Assembly: GCA_019828595.1 (NCBI GenBank)
Contig: JAHQRK010000008.1
Coordinates: 992,001 to 1,056,000 of the forward strand
DNA: 64,000 nucleotides
Reading direction: 5' to 3'
Source of the DNA: Aphanomyces cochlioides
Lineage: Eukaryota > Oomycota > Saprolegniomycetes > Saprolegniales > Verrucalvaceae
Shown: piece by piece, positions 38,982-48,847 of the stretch
Layout: every line of letters begins with the position of its first letter
Numbering within the stretch: position 1 is the stretch's first letter
Position numbers and translations under genes: made by a program
Notes under the pieces: generated by a model
Told to the model about the DNA's origin: nothing
Database searches by the model: none
What the model saw: the letters and a program-made list of their open reading frames with translations, nothing else

Positions 38982-38992
38982 ATATCCGGTTA
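38982..38992. promoter_or_regulatory. ATATCCGGTTA motif upstream of the VPS13-like gene
   Basis: It lies 84 bp upstream of the start codon at 38898, in the TCCGGTTA form that also precedes the small membrane protein gene at 39322. Confidence 0.3.
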
Positions 38993-39079
38993 CAACTATA
39001 TATTCTGGCTAAAGTCGACAACTACAAGCAGAGAATGGTATTCCTCGGCGATCTACAAGGACGCTAGCGGTGAGCCAGT

Positions 39080-39322
39080 CTATTCCGTGTAGAGCTGCAC
39101 GTACAGTTGGGTGAATGGCGTCGTCAGAGGCTCTGGTTGATGCGATTGATGCGGCTGGGGCTGAGTTGGTTCCTGGAGGTGATAGATGGAATCAATGTGG
39201 TAAGTTTCCTTGAGCTTTTGTTCGTGTTGCTCGTCGCGGATCCACATGCAGAGCGCGATGAGGACAATGAAGAGAGTCAAGCCGCCCATAATGACGGCGA
39301 TCCACAGAAGCAAGAACGTCAT
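39080..39322 (-). CDS. small single-pass membrane protein
   Basis: The 80-residue frame is read from ATG 39322, chosen because it places a long hydrophobic span (about residues 2-27) at the N-terminus. The frame extends upstream to 39358. After the span comes a charged segment and a Pro/Gln/His-rich tail. I recognise no family. A TCCGGTTA motif lies about 37 bp upstream. It shares strand and spacing with the VPS13-like gene downstream. Confidence 0.5.
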   Translation of the reverse strand: MTFLLLWIAVIMGGLTLFIVLIALCMWIRDEQHEQKLKETYHIDSIYHLQEPTQPQPHQSHQPEPLTTPFTQLYVQLYTE

Positions 39323-39748
39323 CGTGTGAGCTGACCGAGATTTTGACCAAGATCCCAAGTCCGGTTACACGTCGATTCAAAGAGCAGATCTTAATGATGA
39401 TGCGTATCTCTACGAGCACGATGCCGCTATTTTCTATCCATTCTCGCTGTCCTAACGCTTGGGTTTTTTGGAGGAAGCAGCGACAGACTCTGTGCTCGCT
39501 GTCTTCGCGTCGGCAGTGAGCTGCGGCAATCAACTCACGCGACATCAGTTTATTGCACTTATACTGAAGGTTCATATGTCCAAATATAGCAGTAAACTGC
39601 TGTATCCTACGTATCTTGAAGTTTGTATGTGCTTGAAATGGTTCGGTTTAATGCATTCAGTTTAGTGCCAATGTAACTGTCATTGTATCCGGATGAAACG
39701 CCTAAGATCTTGATGGAAGCGTGCCATTTTCGAATTGACCACGTCGAG
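39323..39748. other. intergenic, nothing but two TCCGG motifs
   Basis: No gene is supported between the small membrane protein and the mucin-like gene. It holds AGTCCGGTTA at 39358-39367 and TATCCGGAT at 39686-39694. Confidence 0.6.
39686..39694. promoter_or_regulatory. TATCCGGAT motif upstream of the mucin-like gene
   Basis: It lies 55 bp upstream of ATG 39749 and is identical in core to the sites before the two kinase genes. Confidence 0.35.
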
Positions 39749-40786
39749 ATGAAAGCGCTGACGCTCGTAGCGCTCAGCCTCCTGTTTGTCGTGCTCCAAT
39801 CTGCGCCACAGAAAAATCGTCCTCGCCATACTGGCCACAATGGTCCCAAGGGCAAAAAAGGAGGAAGTATCATGCTCGACATGCTGGACGAAGACTATGG
39901 CTCCTCGTATGGGTATGGAGTTCGCAATATTCGCTCTGGTTTCCGCTTGATGCCTGTTGGAACGACCTCTGGCGGCTTCATATCGAAGTGCGCTGGCTTT
40001 AAGCTCATGCCTCGTCCATCGTGCTCGTATCGCGGTAACTTCTGCACAGCGTACAAGCTGATGCCGGCTGGTGCCTCTCAAGACAGCTACAACTCGAACT
40101 GCGACGACTACGACAACAAGTTGACTCCTAAACCAACGACAAAACCGACAACTACTGCGCCAAAGGCAAGTACGCCGGCCCCTACTGACTATTACGTCAG
40201 CCCCACTCCCAAAGCTACGACGTACGCCCCAGGGTACACCACACCTGCACCTGGTCCAGGGGTCTATACTCCTACTCCTGGTCCAGGTGAATATACTCCT
40301 GCTCCAGCGACTACACCTGCACCAAGCAGTGGGCCTTACGTTCCAGGCACTGGTCCTTCTGGAGCGCCGGGAACAGGACCTTCTGGGGCTCCTGGATCGT
40401 ATCCATCGCCTTCGCAAGGTCCACCAGGCTCGCCAAACCCATCTCCAGGACAAGGCCAATATCCTTCCCCATCGCCTGGTCGAGGAACTACTCCAGCTCC
40501 GACGACATTCCCTCCCGGCCACACACCTCCTCGTACAACTACAAAAGCCCCAACGACCACGGTCGGCAAAGACAACAATTACGGCAACAACGGCAACTCA
40601 ACGAAACCAAGTCCTCCTCTATCCACTGGAGCGATTGTCGGCATTGCCTGCGGTTGTGCTGCTGCCTGTGCTCTTGCCGGTGGCCTCTTCTACATGAAGT
40701 CCAAGCAAAAGAAACGTGAAGAGCAAATGTTCACCGAGAACCACGATCTCGAAGATCCTGCCCATACGGGCTACGCTGCCATGTAA
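39749..40786 (+). CDS. Pro/Thr-rich mucin-like cell-surface protein with one membrane span
   Basis: The 345-residue protein starts at ATG 39749, which opens a typical signal peptide (1-20); the frame is open upstream to 39683. A short N-domain carries three copies of an aromatic-(R/K)-L-M-P motif (about residues 65-69, 84-88 and 102-106) interleaved with cysteines. A long Thr/Pro/Gly/Ser stalk follows (about 125-290) and is probably O-glycosylated. A membrane span rich in Ala/Gly/Cys lies near 296-318, then a basic and acidic cytoplasmic tail. No known family fits beyond mucin-like. It is likely a wall-associated or sensor-type surface protein; that role is inferred. Confidence 0.8.
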   Translation: MKALTLVALSLLFVVLQSAPQKNRPRHTGHNGPKGKKGGSIMLDMLDEDYGSSYGYGVRNIRSGFRLMPVGTTSGGFISKCAGFKLMPRPSCSYRGNFCTAYKLMPAGASQDSYNSNCDDYDNKLTPKPTTKPTTTAPKASTPAPTDYYVSPTPKATTYAPGYTTPAPGPGVYTPTPGPGEYTPAPATTPAPSSGPYVPGTGPSGAPGTGPSGAPGSYPSPSQGPPGSPNPSPGQGQYPSPSPGRGTTPAPTTFPPGHTPPRTTTKAPTTTVGKDNNYGNNGNSTKPSPPLSTGAIVGIACGCAAACALAGGLFYMKSKQKKREEQMFTENHDLEDPAHTGYAAM

Positions 40787-41029
40787 TCAATCAATGGCAC
40801 GATGGATAGGCACTAACCGCATTTAATGCATCGATGTCGTGCCGTTCTTTGTCTTCAGCATTGAACCTCAGGGCAAGTTTGGGCGAGCTATCGACTCTGC
40901 CGTCATCTAATCAAAGTGCTCGCTCTTGCTGAGACCTGGGAACATGCTAAAGTTGTCACGACTTCAAATTGAGCTTGCTGATAAGACGACCAGAGGGAGG
41001 AATTGGGCTCGACGTGGAGATGAATTTGG

Positions 41030-41852
41030 TTATGCGGTAAATTTACTTCCTTTGCGAGTCTTGTGGAATCCTTTGCGTTTGTCGGGCTTGCCATCACCAT
41101 CGCTGCTTGCTTTGCCTTTCTTGTGAACGACTTTGGATGTTCCATTTCGCTTGGCATTTTGCTTTGCGGCCTTGATTTTCGATCGTTTCGATGGGAGTGC
41201 AATTCCCTTGCGTTTTTGCTGAATGCGTTGAAAGAGACTCATTTGCTTTTCTTTGTTTTCCTTCTTCTTTGCCATAGCTGCCAAGAGAAGTTCGTTTTCC
41301 TACAAGTTGTCAAAGAGGGAATACAAGCTTGGAGACCTCATCGTCGAGTTCATCTTCACTGTCGCTCTGAAGTTCGCCCACTGACGTCGTCACGGTCACA
41401 ACATTGCCAAATTTCTCTATTGCGCACAAACGTAAGGTCATTTAGATGACTCTAGACAATTTACCTTTGGTGTGTTTGTCGTCAAAATTTACAACATCTT
41501 TACCAGTAGTGACTGGTTTCACATCGGCAACTTCAGGCAAACTCGCAAGGAGCTCTTTCTGTTCAGCTTTGCGCTGTGTCAGAATTAGTGGAGATTCACA
41601 AGACGACCAGCCATACAATTTTTCGCGCTTCAATCTGTGCTTTCTTCTTTTTGTAAGCTTCCATATCATGGCCAAACCGCCGTCGTTCTTGCTTGCGCTT
41701 GTGAAACCCGGTCAAGTATTCCCTACATGGTACACAAAACAACGTGAGCTCTCAAATATCCTTCATTTCCAACTGTACTTTCGCTTGTCCGCGTCAAAAG
41801 TCACGACGAGCTTGCTCTTCTTGGCCTTGGAGTTCTTGCTGCCGCCTTTCAT
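41030..41852 (-). CDS. nucleolar protein 12 (NOL12/RRP17) family, five exons
   Basis: Exons on the minus strand are 41852-41779, 41722-41617, 41573-41465, 41416-41337 and 41299-41030 (639 nt, 212 residues). Introns are 56, 43, 48 and 37 nt. The start reads VVTFDADKRKEYLTGFHKRK, the NOL12 signature, followed by a Lys/Arg-rich coiled region, a FGNVVTVTTSVGEL block and a strongly basic tail suited to nucleolar RNA binding. The yeast member Rrp17 is a 5' exonuclease in pre-rRNA processing. A telomere-like box lies upstream at 41972-42027, as at many plant ribosome-biogenesis genes. Confidence 0.9.
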
Positions 41853-41971
41853 CGTTTCAAATCTTATTGGACTTGAATCGTTGCATGATACTTTACAGCG
41901 AGGTTAAATAAGACTTGAAATTTGTATACTTTCATCATATTTCTGGCTTAAATTTATACCCAATCAGAAGA

Positions 41972-42027
41972 ATTTAGGGGTGAAGGGTTTTAGGGGTTTG
42001 ATCAAGGCAGGGGTGCAAGGGTTTTTA
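41972..42027. promoter_or_regulatory. telomere-like box upstream of the NOL12-like gene
   Basis: Contains TTTAGGGG, TTTTAGGGG and related G-rich words about 120-175 bp upstream of the NOL12 start. Word order resembles the block at 34251-34298. Confidence 0.4.
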
Positions 42028-42055
42028 ATTGACATTGTGCATGATAAAGCAGCGT

Positions 42056-42802
42056 TTACATCAACGTAGCAGTAGCGACGACGAGGACGGCAGCGATGGA
42101 GCATGCAATGTGGCTTGCAGAGGAAGGAGCCTTCGTTGTCGTTGGCGCTCGCGTCGTGGTGGCAAGAGTGGGTTCAGGAGTTTCAGGGTCCGTCACAAAG
42201 GGGACATCAGTTTCTGGGGCGGCCGTAATGACAGCCGTCGTGGGCAGCGTGGTGTTGGTGTTGTTGGTAGAGTTGGTTGGTGCTTGGGTGGTCACAACAA
42301 CCGTGGTGGGCGCGACAGTTGTCGTGTTGGCCGCTTTGGTTGTGTTGGGAGCAGCCGTAGTCTTTGGCTTGGTTGTAGTGGGTTCTGGGGTATCGCCGGA
42401 GCCACTGCCATCGGTAGGTGCAGGCGTCGTCGCAGGAGCGTCGGTAGCTGAGCTCAAGTAGGCTTGCTTGGTCGTCACCCACGCATCCAAGTTGTATTGG
42501 AGGAGAGTCTTGAGAGGCACACCCCACCATTCACAGTTCGCCGAGATCGTCAACGATTGCAATTCAGTGACCAAGGCCTTGCAGTTTGCGTTCTTCGCCG
42601 CAGTGGCGACTTGAGTTTCCGAAGGAAGCAAGTCAGGGTTCGAGATGAACTCCGAGAACGAGAAGGTCGCCTTGGACGTGCATGGGATCACGTTGGCTGA
42701 GTTTTGCACAGCCTGAGTGACAGGAGAGATCTGCGCGGTCGTGCACTGGGTAGCAGAGACCGACGACGCGACGGCAGCAACAACGAAAGCAGTCGTCTTC
42801 AT
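42056..42802 (-). CDS. elicitin-like secreted protein with Thr-rich stalk
   Basis: The 248-residue protein starts at the Met at 42802, which opens a signal peptide (about 1-17). The frame is open upstream to 42922. The domain at about 19-120 carries cysteines and the motif CEWWGVPLK. A long Thr/Pro/Ala/Asn stalk follows and the protein ends in a hydrophobic tail typical of GPI anchoring. It shares the C-x-(W/F)-W-G-V-P-L-K motif and layout with the gene at 57395-58018, so they are paralogs. Only four cysteines are obvious in the domain against the usual six. The motif TTCCGGATAA lies 83 bp upstream. Confidence 0.82.
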   Translation of the reverse strand: MKTTAFVVAAVASSVSATQCTTAQISPVTQAVQNSANVIPCTSKATFSFSEFISNPDLLPSETQVATAAKNANCKALVTELQSLTISANCEWWGVPLKTLLQYNLDAWVTTKQAYLSSATDAPATTPAPTDGSGSGDTPEPTTTKPKTTAAPNTTKAANTTTVAPTTVVVTTQAPTNSTNNTNTTLPTTAVITAAPETDVPFVTDPETPEPTLATTTRAPTTTKAPSSASHIACSIAAVLVVATATLM

Positions 42803-43532
42803 CACGAACTTGTAACTATGGCGAGTAGTGCCTTGGTTACTCGAAGTGACTTCCGCATCATTGCTTACGCTCTGAAATCGCAACTTCCGGATAATTGAGT
42901 TAAGAAATTTAAGAGAAAGCAATTCAATTTATATTCATATTTTGTATATATGACAAAATTTAAGTAATAAAAATAGTGTATTTAGGAGCTTAGCTGAGTC
43001 AATGTTGCAATTTCGTAGAATCCATTCAGAGAGTATAATTTGCCCTTCCGGACTTCCAGCCTGGATGTTCAAGCTGGACGTTGTGGAAGTTGTGGTGTTG
43101 ACCTGGAACTTCCAGGTCAACATACTCTGTCGACAGGTTGCTAAACCTCTCGCGTTGCATTTCTCAACTAAGAGAAACGTTGTTAGCAACCAGAGTACAG
43201 TACAGTACTCACATGTCAAATTGGCTGCGATGGCCGAATGGATAAAGTTCCCAACTTATGCATTGCCACTGTGCACTTGATATCTCTCACACTCAGAGAA
43301 ATGGGTCTCTAGTTTTCGTCAAGCCTGAGCTCACTGAGACTACACAATGAGCAACGAAATCGACAGCATCTTCTTGTATTAGCATTGTGCACATCTTTGT
43401 TTTCCTTATCTCCTCGCTGATCGTTCCTCTCTTGGAGAATTGAGTTTTATATTCACCCAGCTAAAACAGATTCCTCTCTTGGGTTTGTCGTAACAATCCA
43501 TCCAAATATCCGGCATGTTGTGCACAATTTTA
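42803..43532. other. intergenic; tRNA-like 5' fragment only
   Basis: No gene is supported. At 43223-43241 the words GCGATGGCCGAATGG match the 5' end and A box of a serine-type tRNA, but no anticodon arm or B box follows. The last three bases (43530-43532) are the TTA duplication of the next MITE. Confidence 0.5.
42885..42894. promoter_or_regulatory. TTCCGGATAA motif upstream of the elicitin-like gene
   Basis: It lies 83 bp upstream of the start codon at 42802. Read on the gene strand it is TTATCCGGAA. Confidence 0.35.
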
Positions 43533-44099
43533 GGGCGGGTCTGGATGCCACCAAAAATGGCATAAAAATGCCAAAAAATGCCATAATTCGAAATGTGTCA
43601 TAATTTTCAATTTTGACTCTGGATGCCACCTGCTCAAATAATTTTTTGTCAGAATTTTCTGGAGTTTTGACCAAATTATGCCATAAAAAAATGGACCAAA
43701 TTGGTCTATTTTATTTATGACATATTTTCGTCATGAACGCACTGATCGAGTCAAGCTTGAGATTCAGCTTGCCATCTCTATAAAAATACACGCACACACT
43801 ATATATTATCACTGTTGCATGTTCTAACACTCTGAGAAGCGACAGTGATCGACCCTTGTTCATCTCTGCCTCATTTCAAAGTTTCCGGTAGGAAGTGACT
43901 GACACAGCAGTGTGACAACAATCGTCTGTACTGGTAATGTTGAAGTTTCTTGTCGGCCACAAGTTGTGGCATCCAGACAAATAAACAAATTCTCCAACTA
44001 TTCCATTTTAAATTGTGAATTTGGAACTTTGGAAAAATTTTGCAAAATGCCATTTCAGTTTTATGGAGTAAAAGAATTTATGGGCATCCAGACCAGCCC
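43533..44099. mobile_element. PIF/Harbinger-like MITE, 567 bp, TTA duplication
   Basis: The left end GGGCGGGTCTGGATGCC and the right end GGCATCCAGACCAGCCC are inverted (17 bp, one mismatch). TTA flanks both sides (43530-43532 and 44100-44102). A second inverted CTGGATGCCAC block lies inside each end (near 43619 and 43968). No coding capacity is seen. Confidence 0.75.
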
Positions 44100-44488
44100 T
44101 TAGCCAATAGAATTGCGCCTTCAATAACCAAATACGTAAACCATAGCTGTGGTGTAAAGCAGATGAAGCATTTCCAACAGCATTAACTGACTGGATTGAT
44201 CCATTTACTATAGTCGCAGACTCTATTGAGATTCAAGACTAAGACAAGCTATCTTTGCGTGATGGTATTAGTAGATTCTAACGACTTGTCATTAACACAA
44301 TTTGATGACTTTGTTCCTAAACAAATTTCAAGTGAAAATTAATTGGTTATAGGTAAAGATCCCCATGGTTCGGTTTCAAACCAGAGTCGAACCGAACTGG
44401 ACGAACCAACTCGGCTCCGTCCCAATCTCTTCGAAACGGTTTCGAGTCGAACCGACCCCATTCGAACCGTCGGGACTGCTAAAACTGC

Positions 44489-46491
44489 TTGTTAAAACGA
44501 CAAGCGTTGGACTGCCATCTTGATGCCATAAAGATGGCAATCCAACGTATCAATGCTGCACACAACCCAGTAATTTATGTCATTCTACAACATTCTAAGT
44601 CAGAAGTCAACGAGCCCACACACCCTGAAGAAATTCTCCCATCCAGTCGTCGCTCACGACTGCCGGCAAGATCCACATCGTGGACACTGCAGCACACAGA
44701 AGATCTCAAGGGTGGTCGACGTCGCTGCTCATACTGTTCGACAGTATTTTCAAGCAAAACATCAACAGGAACGATTGCCAGGCATCTTGGTCGTCACCAA
44801 ATTGTCCAAGGAATGACAAAACATGCGCAATCAATGCTTCAAACGTCCATTGACGGCTTTACCAAGCCCCTTTCGGACAAGCAGCTTATCTCTGCAATTG
44901 CGACTTACATTGTGACGTGCCGTTTATCACACCACCACGTTGCGTCCGACGGTTTTGCATCTTTCATGGAGAGATTAAGTCCTGGCTCAACTGTACCGAG
45001 TGCATCGACAATTTCCCAGCGAATATTGCAAATATACATCGTCCTCAAAGTTCAATTAACGAAGCACTTGTCGTCACTCAAAGTGGGCTGCTCGATGACA
45101 TTTGATGGTTGGTCAAACCACTCATTCCGTGGCTTTTATGCTGTCAAATTGCACTGGATAAACGAAAGGGATGCAAGACTTGAAGAAATTATTCTCGACT
45201 TTTTCCATATTCACCCTGGCACTGGAAGTGGCAAGCGATGTGGAGAGTATTTGGCACAACTTGTGTCATCGATGGGACTGCAGCAACCACTGGTGGCTTT
45301 TGTTTCCGACAATGTGAGCGATGCAATCTCAGCTGCGAATACAGCTATTGGACTTTTGGGTCATAGCAGCAACAAACACATACGCTGCTTTGCTCACACA
45401 TTTCAGATTGTGATTCGTTCCATCACCGGGGCGATTGGACAATCTATCGAACGTCTCCGCTCTCACATTGCATTAATTCGATCAAGCAAAAATCTTCGAG
45501 CAATGTTTGCCACGGTGTCAAAAACTTGGCTGGGGAAATGTACAATCCACCAACACTTGATACCCCAACAAGATGGAATTCTACCCACGTGATGCTTCGA
45601 GAATGCACGAAGTTCAAGCAAGTCCTTGTTGCTATTCTCTCTGCAAATTCCATTTCTGTGGATGTGGACTGGCGATCTGTCGAAGACGTGCAATTATTCC
45701 TCGAAGTGCCAGCAAAGGTTAGCACGCAACTTGGGACAAGCCATTATTGCAGTTTGTCAAAAGCGATGGCTGCAAATACGTATCTCATCGACCATTGCAA
45801 CCGAAACGTCGACCACGTCAATCCTGTCATTGCTGAGGCTAGTCAGTCTATGCTCAACAGTCTCATTCACCATTCAAAAGACTTGACCTGCAAGGTTGCC
45901 AATATTGCAAAGTTTCTGGATTTGAGAATGTCGCGAGATACAACTTCGGAGGAATACAAATGTGACCGTTCTCTTGTCGAGACTATGCTTGAGATGCTCC
46001 CGACTCGTGATGACGAAGTTATTGAGGTGATTGACTCCCCTGGTATTGACTATGACAGTGACATTGATCTCTTTGGATCGACGCAGTTCACTCCAAAAAC
46101 AAAAGTCCAATCTGAACTTCAGATGTTTGCTCTACAGCCACAACTTTCAAGAGATATGGACGTGTTGTGGTGGTGGAAAACGCACAGGATGGAGTACCCA
46201 AGGCTTTACCAACTTGCCACGAACTATTTGGCTGTGCCTGCGACGTCTGTGCCGAGTGAGAGAGCAAATTCAAGTGCAAAAAGTGTCTTTGATGGTCGTC
46301 CAAGACTCAGCGACAACATGTTCAAAGCAGAAATATGCGTGGATTCATGGTTGCGATTTTTTCAGAGGGCTGGGATGTCCGTCCCAAGCGATTATCATGC
46401 TGCTCTTGACGAATTGAAATCAATGACAAACTTGCAAGAATTGGCCAAAGAAGACTCGGTCATTCAACAGTACTTAGAGCAAGAAAGTTAA
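44489..46491 (+). pseudogene. hAT transposase with one frameshift
   Basis: Two overlapping frames (44489-45592 and 45526-46491) together give a full hAT transposase. The first holds a BED-type zinc finger (CSYC...H...H), the TFDGWSNHSFRGFYAV block and an SDN catalytic-region segment. The second has DTPTRWNST and the C-terminal dimerisation domain (VPATSVPSERANSSA...LSDNMFKAEICVDSWL). The frames change near 45525 within a G-rich run, a single-base indel. Apart from that lesion the protein looks complete. It would cut and move the element by its terminal repeats. Confidence 0.88.
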
Positions 46492-46643
46492 CTAAAGTTC
46501 AAATGCATAATAGACATGATGCTCCTTTTCTGAGCCGCGGCTCACGTAGTCCAGTTTGGCGTGAGCCGTCTTAATTCAGTCGCGGTTTGGTTCAAAGTTC
46601 TTGAGCTGGTTCCGAGCCGAGTCGAGTCGAACTGAGTCGAGGG

Positions 46644-48760
46644 CAGAGTTGTTGTACGTTACTGTACGGAAATATATATCGTAATTCGTACGAGGATACA
46701 ATATCGTAGAGTAATACGATATACGATAACATTATCGTACGTAATACGGTAATACGTTACGTACGAAATTAACAGTTGTTCTTTACGTGTTGCATCTCAG
46801 CAACATTATCGCATCAACGATGTCAGCCTTCATCCTCGACCGACGCTCACTCAGGATGTACCTGAGGCCACTGAATGTTCTTTCGACGCTTACTTGAGTT
46901 GTTGGCAGTGCTATGGCTGTGAGAGCGATGTATCGCACATCTTCGTCGGGATATCCACACCAGTACTTGACGATGTCGCCATCTCTTGGAAATCTCGTCC
47001 CACTCAGAGCCGCCTCGAGTCGTTGCTCCAACCCGCTGCCAGACCTGGCAATCTCCTCCACGGCTTCGGCTTCACGCAGAATAATTTCAATTGCGTCTCC
47101 GTCGGCATTAGCATTGGTGTCGCCAGAATTGAATGATTCATTGGATTCGGCCAATTTGATCGGGTCATAGACTGAACGATTACAAAAGCACAGACTGTTC
47201 CAAATCGCAATCAGTTGCTTCATGCCAGATAGCCTTTGATCCTTGGAAAGTAGCACTTGATACCTCGAATCAACCAGCACTGCTGCCAAAAAGGCATCAC
47301 TTGTCAGAATCATGTCTTCGCGCAAAGTCATAGTCTCGACGACTTTAGATGCTAGGGTTGTTTCCTGATTCTGTAGACTGCGTTTTGTCACAAGCCATTC
47401 AGCGTAGAAGTCCCCAGCCAACATCTCTCTCGCTTGAAACTTCCGCGTACAACGTCGAGCTGGCTCCAGTGATGCCAATATATCACCAATTTTTGACCAT
47501 TCTTCGTTCGTTACAGCGAGTGTGTCGTGAACGGCAAACACTTGGTCAAGTGTCTGGCGTATAAGATAACTTGATTGGAGCATGTCGAACGTGGAGCCCA
47601 TCTTGTCACCACATCGAGCAAGGGCAAGTCAATTTTGGTTGGACTAAAATTTGTCGTACAGCCACAGTTTGGCATTTTTTGACAATTGATCGTATTTTTG
47701 TGAGGAGCATCATATCAATTTCTGCTTCCATGATTGCAGCAACTGCTAATTGAAACGTGTGCATAGCGCAACGCACCCCACGACCACCACTGAGAGCATT
47801 GTCTCAATCTTCAAGAAATAGGTCGTCCTCGTCTTCTTCATTTTCGTCCATCTCAATATGCAGGTCGATCAGTTCACCCAATTTCACCACGTTGCTACCG
47901 TTGTCTGTGGTAATCGAGTATATTTGGCTCTCGTTTATCTTGAAAGCCCCCAAACATGACTTCATGGCGTCGTATATTGCAGTCGATGTTGCACGTCCAA
48001 ATAATTCATGCACAAACAATGTTTTTGAGACAATTTCGCAGGATTTGATGTCAATCATTTGCATGTTGACGCCGAGGAAATGGCGCCTCTTGCGTGTACA
48101 TAAATCCAACTTGATAGAGATCAATCGATCTCTAACAAGATAGCCAATCTCTTCACGTTTTTTGTTTGAAGCATCAAGAACCATTTGTCGAAGCACTGGA
48201 CGGTTCAGAGACAAGTTCATTGCTGAGCATATTGGACGCATCAATTTGGCAAGGCTTGGTTGCTCAAATGCCGAAAGAGGCAGACCATCCTTTGTGACAG
48301 CTTGGAGGACGGCAGTTTCCACTTCTTTCTTTGACAAAGCATACTTGATGACGACTTCCACTTCTTCCTGCTGCTCGTGCCGGGAGACAAAGTCGTCCAT
48401 TGACATTGCTGGTCGCTTAGGTGATGATGACAACACAACATCTGCGTGCTTCTTGCTCAAATGATTCTTGAGGACATTCACATGCACACTCGCAGATTTC
48501 GAAACATGCTTGAATTCGCACAGAGAGCATTCAGCAGTATTCCCTTCAATTCGAAAGAGCTTGCAACCATCGTACTCTCGCTTTCGCCCCATGAATCTCC
48601 GGCGTGTGTCATCGAGTGGTGAATACAGTGAAACGGTATTCCGGAAAGACTTATCGTACGGAATGATTTTACCAAAAAGCTTATCGTAACGTAATACGAA
48701 ATGCAATAACGTAACGTAAAACGGTATTGCTACGGAATATATCGTATTTCAACAACTCTG
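46644..48760. mobile_element. second hAT transposon, 2.1 kb, nested
   Basis: The terminal repeats are CAGAGTTGTTG at both ends (11 bp, perfect). They are flanked by GTCGAGGG (46636-46643) and GTCGTGGG (48761-48768), an 8-bp duplication with one mismatch. The duplicated site overlaps the right terminal repeat of the first hAT. Subterminal regions are rich in CGTACGTTACG/ACGATAT words. Confidence 0.85.
46783..48706 (-). pseudogene. hAT transposase remnant with stop and frameshifts
   Basis: The minus-strand frame from 48706 carries a BED-type zinc finger (CSLCEFKHVSKS...H) and an internal TTDNGSNVVKL block. It stops at TGA 47804-47806. The same frame continues as RCAMHTFQLAV...LLTKIRSIVKK to about 47590, where the frame shifts at least once. 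The last part (47601-46783) has GSTFDML and the hAT dimerisation domain (TTQVSVERTFSGLRYILSERR). It is therefore a decayed transposase. It differs in sequence from the host hAT and is a separate lineage. Confidence 0.85.
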
Positions 48761-48847
48761 GTCGTGGGGATCTCTAGTAGGGCGGGTCAATTTAAAATTT
48801 AGAACTAATGAGATATTGATATTCTGATATTTTCACCCAATCAATTA

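Larger units (their letters stand above)
44354..48776. mobile_element. hAT transposon interrupted by a second hAT
   Basis: The ends are TAAAGATCCCCA (left) and the complement of TAGAGATCCCCA (right), 12 bp with one mismatch. The transposase lies at 44489-46491. A second hAT (46644-48760) sits in the right terminal repeat, so the host element is about 2.3 kb once it is removed. Subterminal regions carry repeated TCGAACCGA/GAGTCGA words, as transposase-binding sites often do. I could not find a preserved 8-bp duplication around it. Confidence 0.7.

Noticed and set aside
40336..40578. Gly/Pro-rich minus-strand ORF
   Set aside because: It is the antisense shadow of the Pro/Thr-rich stalk of the mucin-like gene. 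The long ORFs opposite 39680-40522, 42096-42461 and 57411-58067 are the same artefact.
43223..43290. tRNA-Ser gene
   Set aside because: Only the 5' acceptor/D-arm words and A box match; no anticodon arm, T arm or B box follows.
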